This document shows, one piece after another, positions 60,263 through 64,000 of a stretch of DNA of 64,000 nucleotides; the stretch's first letter is position 1; the number at the start of each line of letters is the position of its first letter. The stretch comes from Pedobacter hiemivivus (GTDB taxonomy: Bacteria > Bacteroidota > Bacteroidia > Sphingobacteriales > Sphingobacteriaceae), in assembly GCF_004331685.1 (NCBI RefSeq), contig NZ_SJSM01000014.1, positions 62,001 to 126,000 on the forward strand. Direction: 5' to 3'. A program made the translations under genes and the position numbers. Below the pieces are notes generated by a model. The model was not told the origin of the DNA. It saw only the letters and a program-made list of their open reading frames with translations, and did not search any database.

Positions 60263-63200
60263 TTAAAAAGCTACATTTAAACTCAACGTAAAAATTTTAC
60301 TGATGGGTAATGCGGTTGTACCCACACCATCAATTTCCGGATCCTGCCCTCTTAGTTTTTTATCTGCGATCACAAATAAATTAGAAGCAGTCCCCGCAAT
60401 AGAAACCTGTTTTAATTTCATACGTTTTACGAGATTTTCAGCCAGTCGATAAGAAAGATTCAGCGCGTTGCACCTTAGAAAACTACTTGAAACCAGATTT
60501 GCATCAGAAAAGTTGTACATATCATACCGACTCATAGAGTTACCATCAGCTGTAAATACATATCCGCCGTTACTAACATCAGCGCTTCTGGGATAAGCAG
60601 GAACATTAGTAAAAGCTTCATCACCTGGTTTACGCCAGCGTTCTCCCAAAATTGCCGGCAAGTTCTCATCCGGCATCGGTATGGATAGGTCCATTACTTT
60701 ATAGATCGGATTTCTTAACCGCTTTGAACCTATTTTATACGAAAAAGACATTCCAAAAGAGAAAGCATGATAATCTACAGAAGTAAACAATCCGCCACTC
60801 ATACTGGCATCTCTTGTACCTGCAGGTTTAATATAGTCCATTAGAGACTTCTTAAGTTCCGGCCCACCATCATCTATTCCAACAAACATAGGCACACCTG
60901 TTTTGGGATTCAACCCTTTAAATGAAAAAACATAGAAAGTATTTACAGGCTGTCCTTCAACAAGCTGCCTCCCTTCGAGGTAATCCCTGAGGATTGAACT
61001 TGTCGCTTCAACTGTTCCTGGCTGAAGGGTATTAAAGTTTTTTCCTGAATTGACCGAAATCCGCCAGCTTAAATCTCTGGAACGAATTAGATTCAGTCTT
61101 ACCTCCATTTCATATCCGGAGTTTTTGATGTTACCTCCATTCACTAACATGGTTGACACGCCATATTCAAGAGGAATAAATTTTGGGGTAATGGCATCTG
61201 TTGTCAGTTTATGATAGTATTCAATACCCAAATTCAGGAATGAATTAAACAGATCACCATTCAATGCCACATTCATACTTTTGGTTTTTTCCCACCTCAG
61301 ATCAGGATAAGGCAAAGACTTGATATTCAATACATATTCATTAGATCCCGGGTGAATGCCTACTCCGGTATCCGGCAATCTTAAAATAAGGTCTGGACCT
61401 ACAGAGTTAATTACATTCCCCTGAAAACCGTAAGAGGCTTTCAATCCTAAATTACTTACAATCCTGTTGTTCTGCATCCACTTTTCCGCACTGATATTCC
61501 AAAGGCCGGCAATACTCCATGCGGGTAAGAAACGCTGGTTGGCATATTGACCAAAACGGTTAGATGCATCTGTTCTTATATTCCCATTTAAAACATATTT
61601 TCCAGCATAACTATAACTGGCAGTACCAAACAATGATAAAAAATTATTAATGGTATTCACCTTCTTCGGACTGATCAGGTTTATGGAAAGTGGCACAAAT
61701 GCAAACCCTTCACCTTTATCCCGCAAATAGCCAGGAAGATAGTTATCCAGTCCGTCGTTCTTTAAAGACCTAATCTCGTGTCCGGCTACAATATTCAACT
61801 GATCATTTTCACTAAAGACAGATCTGTTAAATTCGGCCATATTACGAAACGTATACGTATAGGATGATGAAGTTGATGGGAGTAATACACCGCCAAAAGG
61901 TAAAATAGAAGCCAGCTCCGTGGAGCTTCCCGGAGTTACAGAACCATAGTTATATCCCCTGGTTGTCGCTACATAATTACTAAGTTCAGTTGCATATTGT
62001 TCTGCACTTTGCGTGTTGGCGTTACCGGATATCAAAGAAGTAAAGTTAAGTCCGCGGAAAACAAGGTAGTTGAGACTTAATGACGTTGCTACTCTTGTAT
62101 CTTTAATAGAACTTCCTGTTTGTTCTATTTCATTTAGCATATTATAATCCAGCATTGGACCTATTCCAAAAGCATCTTCTTCGGCTTTTGGATAGATGAG
62201 TGATGGCGAAATTGCCCTGCTTGTCTGTATCGCATAGTCGAGTGGGTTTACGCTAAAATAACCGGTAGAAACCCGATGACTGCTACTCAGATTAAAAGCA
62301 AGCTTTAACTTTCTGTTAAGTTCAGAATTCAATACAAAAGAAACACCGCCCTCATTCAACTTGTCTTCTTTAGCGGGACTCTTATTACCCTCATAAGAAA
62401 CAGAAGTATAAAAGTTCGTTTTTTCATTGCCACCAGAAAAACTGAGGTGCTGTCCTACGTTCAGCGTATTTTGAAACAATATACCAAACCAATCTGTATT
62501 TATTTTTTCTAAGTCAGCTACCTCTTTCTGAAATTGACTTTCGGTAATTTTTTTATTCATCAGATCCTGAAAAGCACCTTCATAGCCAATTTTAACTGGT
62601 ACGTTTCGATAGGTATACCCGTCCTGGTACATTTCTCTTGAAAACCGAACCCGCTGTTGCGAATTCATCAGCTGCATACTGCCATAGTTTGGCTTGAGTG
62701 ATGTGCCGTAGGTACTATTGTAACTAATCGCCAATTTACCGGCCTTTCCTTTCTTTGTGGTGATCACGATCACCCCATTTGCCGCGCGGGTTCCATAAAT
62801 TGCTGTTGCAGAAGCATCCTTTAGAAAAGTAATGCTCTCCACATCGTTTACATTCAGGCCACTAATGGAGTTTCCTGTTAAGTTGCCCTTTGACAGAATT
62901 CCGTCTTTCAGGGCAATCAGATCGCGGAAACTTGGATCAAGCCCCATCAGATTATCAGGATTAATGTCTGTTGGATTTTCCCGGATAATCCCATCTACTA
63001 CAATGATAGGATTTGCGTTTCCTATCAGTGTAGAGGTCCCCCTGATCCGCATAGATGGAATCGCATTCGGGCTTCCCGAAGTTTTCACAACAGATAGTCC
63101 CGGAACCTTACCTTGCAACATGGAAACAATATTTGTAGCACCAGGTTCTTTGACGTCTTTTCCTTTTAAGGTATAGGTTGAACTTGCGGACAAACGTTTG

Positions 63201-63823
63201 CTCACCGTCTGATAACCAGTTACCACAAACTCTTCCATCTCATTTAATTCGGGTTCTAGTCTAACCGCTAGCATTTCTCCTGATTTTGGCCTGATGGTTT
63301 TCTTTTGAAATCCTACAGACGAAAAAGTGAGGTTTTTCCCTTCTTCCAATAAAATGCTAAATGTGCCCTTTTCATTTGTAAATGTAGTAGAGGGTGTTCC
63401 GGTTACATTTACAGTCACTGCCGGGATCGGATTACCCTTATCATCCTGCACCATCCCCCTCAAAGTATTGCTAATTTTAGCTTCTTCATCCTCCTCTTCT
63501 TTAGGCGCAATGACCATTACTTTGTCCATCATCACAAAGGTGAGGGCAGAACCCTTCAATAGCCGTTTCATTACAGATTTGAGCGGTTCATTTTTAGCTA
63601 TAAAAGTTTGGCGCGGGCTCTTCTGTACCAGTTCCTGATTGTACACGATCTTAACCGAAGTTTGCTTCATCACAGCCTGAATGATCTCTTCAAGCTTTCC
63701 ATTACGGATATTGATGTTAACCTTATCTTCATTTTTCTGCTGTGCCAATGCTGGCTGCAGAAAAACAGTTAAAAACATGATGCCGTAAATCAGGGCACAT
63801 ATTGTTCGATAAAAATAATTCAT
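60263..63823 (-). CDS. SusC/RagA-family TonB-dependent transporter with STN domain
   Basis: A 1186-residue outer-membrane transporter: signal peptide (1-28, LQPALAQ), STN (about 35-108, LEEIIQAVMKQTSVKIVYN), a carboxypeptidase-regulatory-like domain (about 121-205), plug (about 225-375: SMRIRGTSTLIGNANPIIVVDG and YGTRAANGVIVITTKKG) and a barrel ending KIFTLSLNVAF. It has an STN domain but no fecR or sigma gene next to it in the window; the regulator may lie to the right of the edge. A TlpA-family gene precedes it by 27 bp. Confidence 0.94.
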   Translation of the reverse strand: MNYFYRTICALIYGIMFLTVFLQPALAQQKNEDKVNINIRNGKLEEIIQAVMKQTSVKIVYNQELVQKSPRQTFIAKNEPLKSVMKRLLKGSALTFVMMDKVMVIAPKEEEDEEAKISNTLRGMVQDDKGNPIPAVTVNVTGTPSTTFTNEKGTFSILLEEGKNLTFSSVGFQKKTIRPKSGEMLAVRLEPELNEMEEFVVTGYQTVSKRLSASSTYTLKGKDVKEPGATNIVSMLQGKVPGLSVVKTSGSPNAIPSMRIRGTSTLIGNANPIIVVDGIIRENPTDINPDNLMGLDPSFRDLIALKDGILSKGNLTGNSISGLNVNDVESITFLKDASATAIYGTRAANGVIVITTKKGKAGKLAISYNSTYGTSLKPNYGSMQLMNSQQRVRFSREMYQDGYTYRNVPVKIGYEGAFQDLMNKKITESQFQKEVADLEKINTDWFGILFQNTLNVGQHLSFSGGNEKTNFYTSVSYEGNKSPAKEDKLNEGGVSFVLNSELNRKLKLAFNLSSSHRVSTGYFSVNPLDYAIQTSRAISPSLIYPKAEEDAFGIGPMLDYNMLNEIEQTGSSIKDTRVATSLSLNYLVFRGLNFTSLISGNANTQSAEQYATELSNYVATTRGYNYGSVTPGSSTELASILPFGGVLLPSTSSSYTYTFRNMAEFNRSVFSENDQLNIVAGHEIRSLKNDGLDNYLPGYLRDKGEGFAFVPLSINLISPKKVNTINNFLSLFGTASYSYAGKYVLNGNIRTDASNRFGQYANQRFLPAWSIAGLWNISAEKWMQNNRIVSNLGLKASYGFQGNVINSVGPDLILRLPDTGVGIHPGSNEYVLNIKSLPYPDLRWEKTKSMNVALNGDLFNSFLNLGIEYYHKLTTDAITPKFIPLEYGVSTMLVNGGNIKNSGYEMEVRLNLIRSRDLSWRISVNSGKNFNTLQPGTVEATSSILRDYLEGRQLVEGQPVNTFYVFSFKGLNPKTGVPMFVGIDDGGPELKKSLMDYIKPAGTRDASMSGGLFTSVDYHAFSFGMSFSYKIGSKRLRNPIYKVMDLSIPMPDENLPAILGERWRKPGDEAFTNVPAYPRSADVSNGGYVFTADGNSMSRYDMYNFSDANLVSSSFLRCNALNLSYRLAENLVKRMKLKQVSIAGTASNLFVIADKKLRGQDPEIDGVGTTALPISKIFTLSLNVAF

Positions 63824-63850
63824 GAGTTTGGTTTAGTGGTGAATGCTGAG

Positions 63851-64000
63851 TTATTTTAACAATCTGATTAAAGTATTTTCCAGCGTCTTAGCACCCGGAT
63901 TAGTACCATCCCGGAAGCCTACGCCTACGATTTTACCTGTCGGATCAATTAAAAAATTGGCAGGAATACCTTGCACGTTGTAAGCCAGTACCGCAGCATT
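63851..64000 (-). CDS. TlpA-family thioredoxin, C-terminal fragment (5' end outside window)
   Basis: The last 49 residues of a gene entering from the right edge. AYNVQGIPANFLIDPTGKIV is the cis-Pro loop and following strand of a TlpA/ResA-like thioredoxin, followed by FRDGTNPGAKTLENTLIRLLK and a TAA. It ends 27 bp before susC in the same direction, so it probably belongs to uptake operon 3. The active-site Cys pair would lie outside the window. Confidence 0.82.
   Translation of the reverse strand, partial: NAAVLAYNVQGIPANFLIDPTGKIVGVGFRDGTNPGAKTLENTLIRLLK

Overview
The window looks like chromosomal DNA of a Bacteroidota bacterium, most likely a Sphingobacteriaceae member such as Pedobacter (inference from gene families; no rRNA is present). 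The evidence is three SusC/SusD-type TonB-dependent uptake loci, ECF sigma/FecR pairs with DUF4974 anti-sigma C-termini, type IX secretion (T9SS) type-B sorting domains with a PorP/SprF partner, DUF4468, and promoter elements of the Bacteroidota TAnnTTTG kind. I see no tRNA, rRNA, insertion sequence, prophage or CRISPR array.

Layout. (a) 1-5288: regulated uptake locus 1 on the minus strand, sigma -> fecR -> susC (susC runs off the left edge). (b) 5407-10246: ettA, an esterase/ROK-kinase pair, two small HTH-type genes and a 458-bp non-coding stretch. (c) 10349-31096: a surface-protein region with a 3364-residue repeat protein, a small T9SS type-B CTD protein, a PorP/SprF protein, a ~2510-residue MBG-domain adhesin with a type-B CTD, and an AraC regulator with a membrane N-terminus. 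(d) 31253-41389: housekeeping and stress genes: AlkB-like dioxygenase, cupin, HTH/DUF2975 pair with a twin palindromic operator, PAS/DHp protein, DUF1456, DbpA-like helicase, YkuK-like RNase H fold, DUF4468, a porin, Amt, and a YhcC-type radical SAM protein. (e) 41474-52155: uptake locus 2, fecR -> susC -> susD -> TPR-TlpA -> ThuA-like/DsbD-N fusion, with its sigma gene divergent. (f) 52158-55415: a secreted hypothetical, an OmpA lipoprotein, and a fatty-acid hydroxylase/TlpA pair. (g) 55553-64000: an LEA-type lipoprotein, then uptake locus 3, TlpA (partial) -> susC -> susD -> metallohydrolase-like lipoprotein -> double-thioredoxin TlpA.

How the genes work together. Loci 1 and 2 have the parts for surface signalling: an STN-bearing SusC senses ligand, FecR relays the signal through the inner membrane, and the ECF sigma switches on the operon. 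Both carry the same GC-rich hairpin about 30 bp after the fecR stop and 62-66 bp before susC, the most interesting unexplained signal here. Loci 2 and 3 each couple SusCD to periplasmic thioredoxin-fold proteins; together with the gene at 53474 there are five thioredoxin domains plus one DsbD-N domain, which suggests that thiol or redox chemistry goes with uptake. The 10-30 kb region appears to build very long cell-surface proteins from recently duplicated repeats: a 7.1-kb array of 13/16-residue units, and eleven 76-residue MBG domains in which a four-domain, exactly 912-bp block is duplicated.
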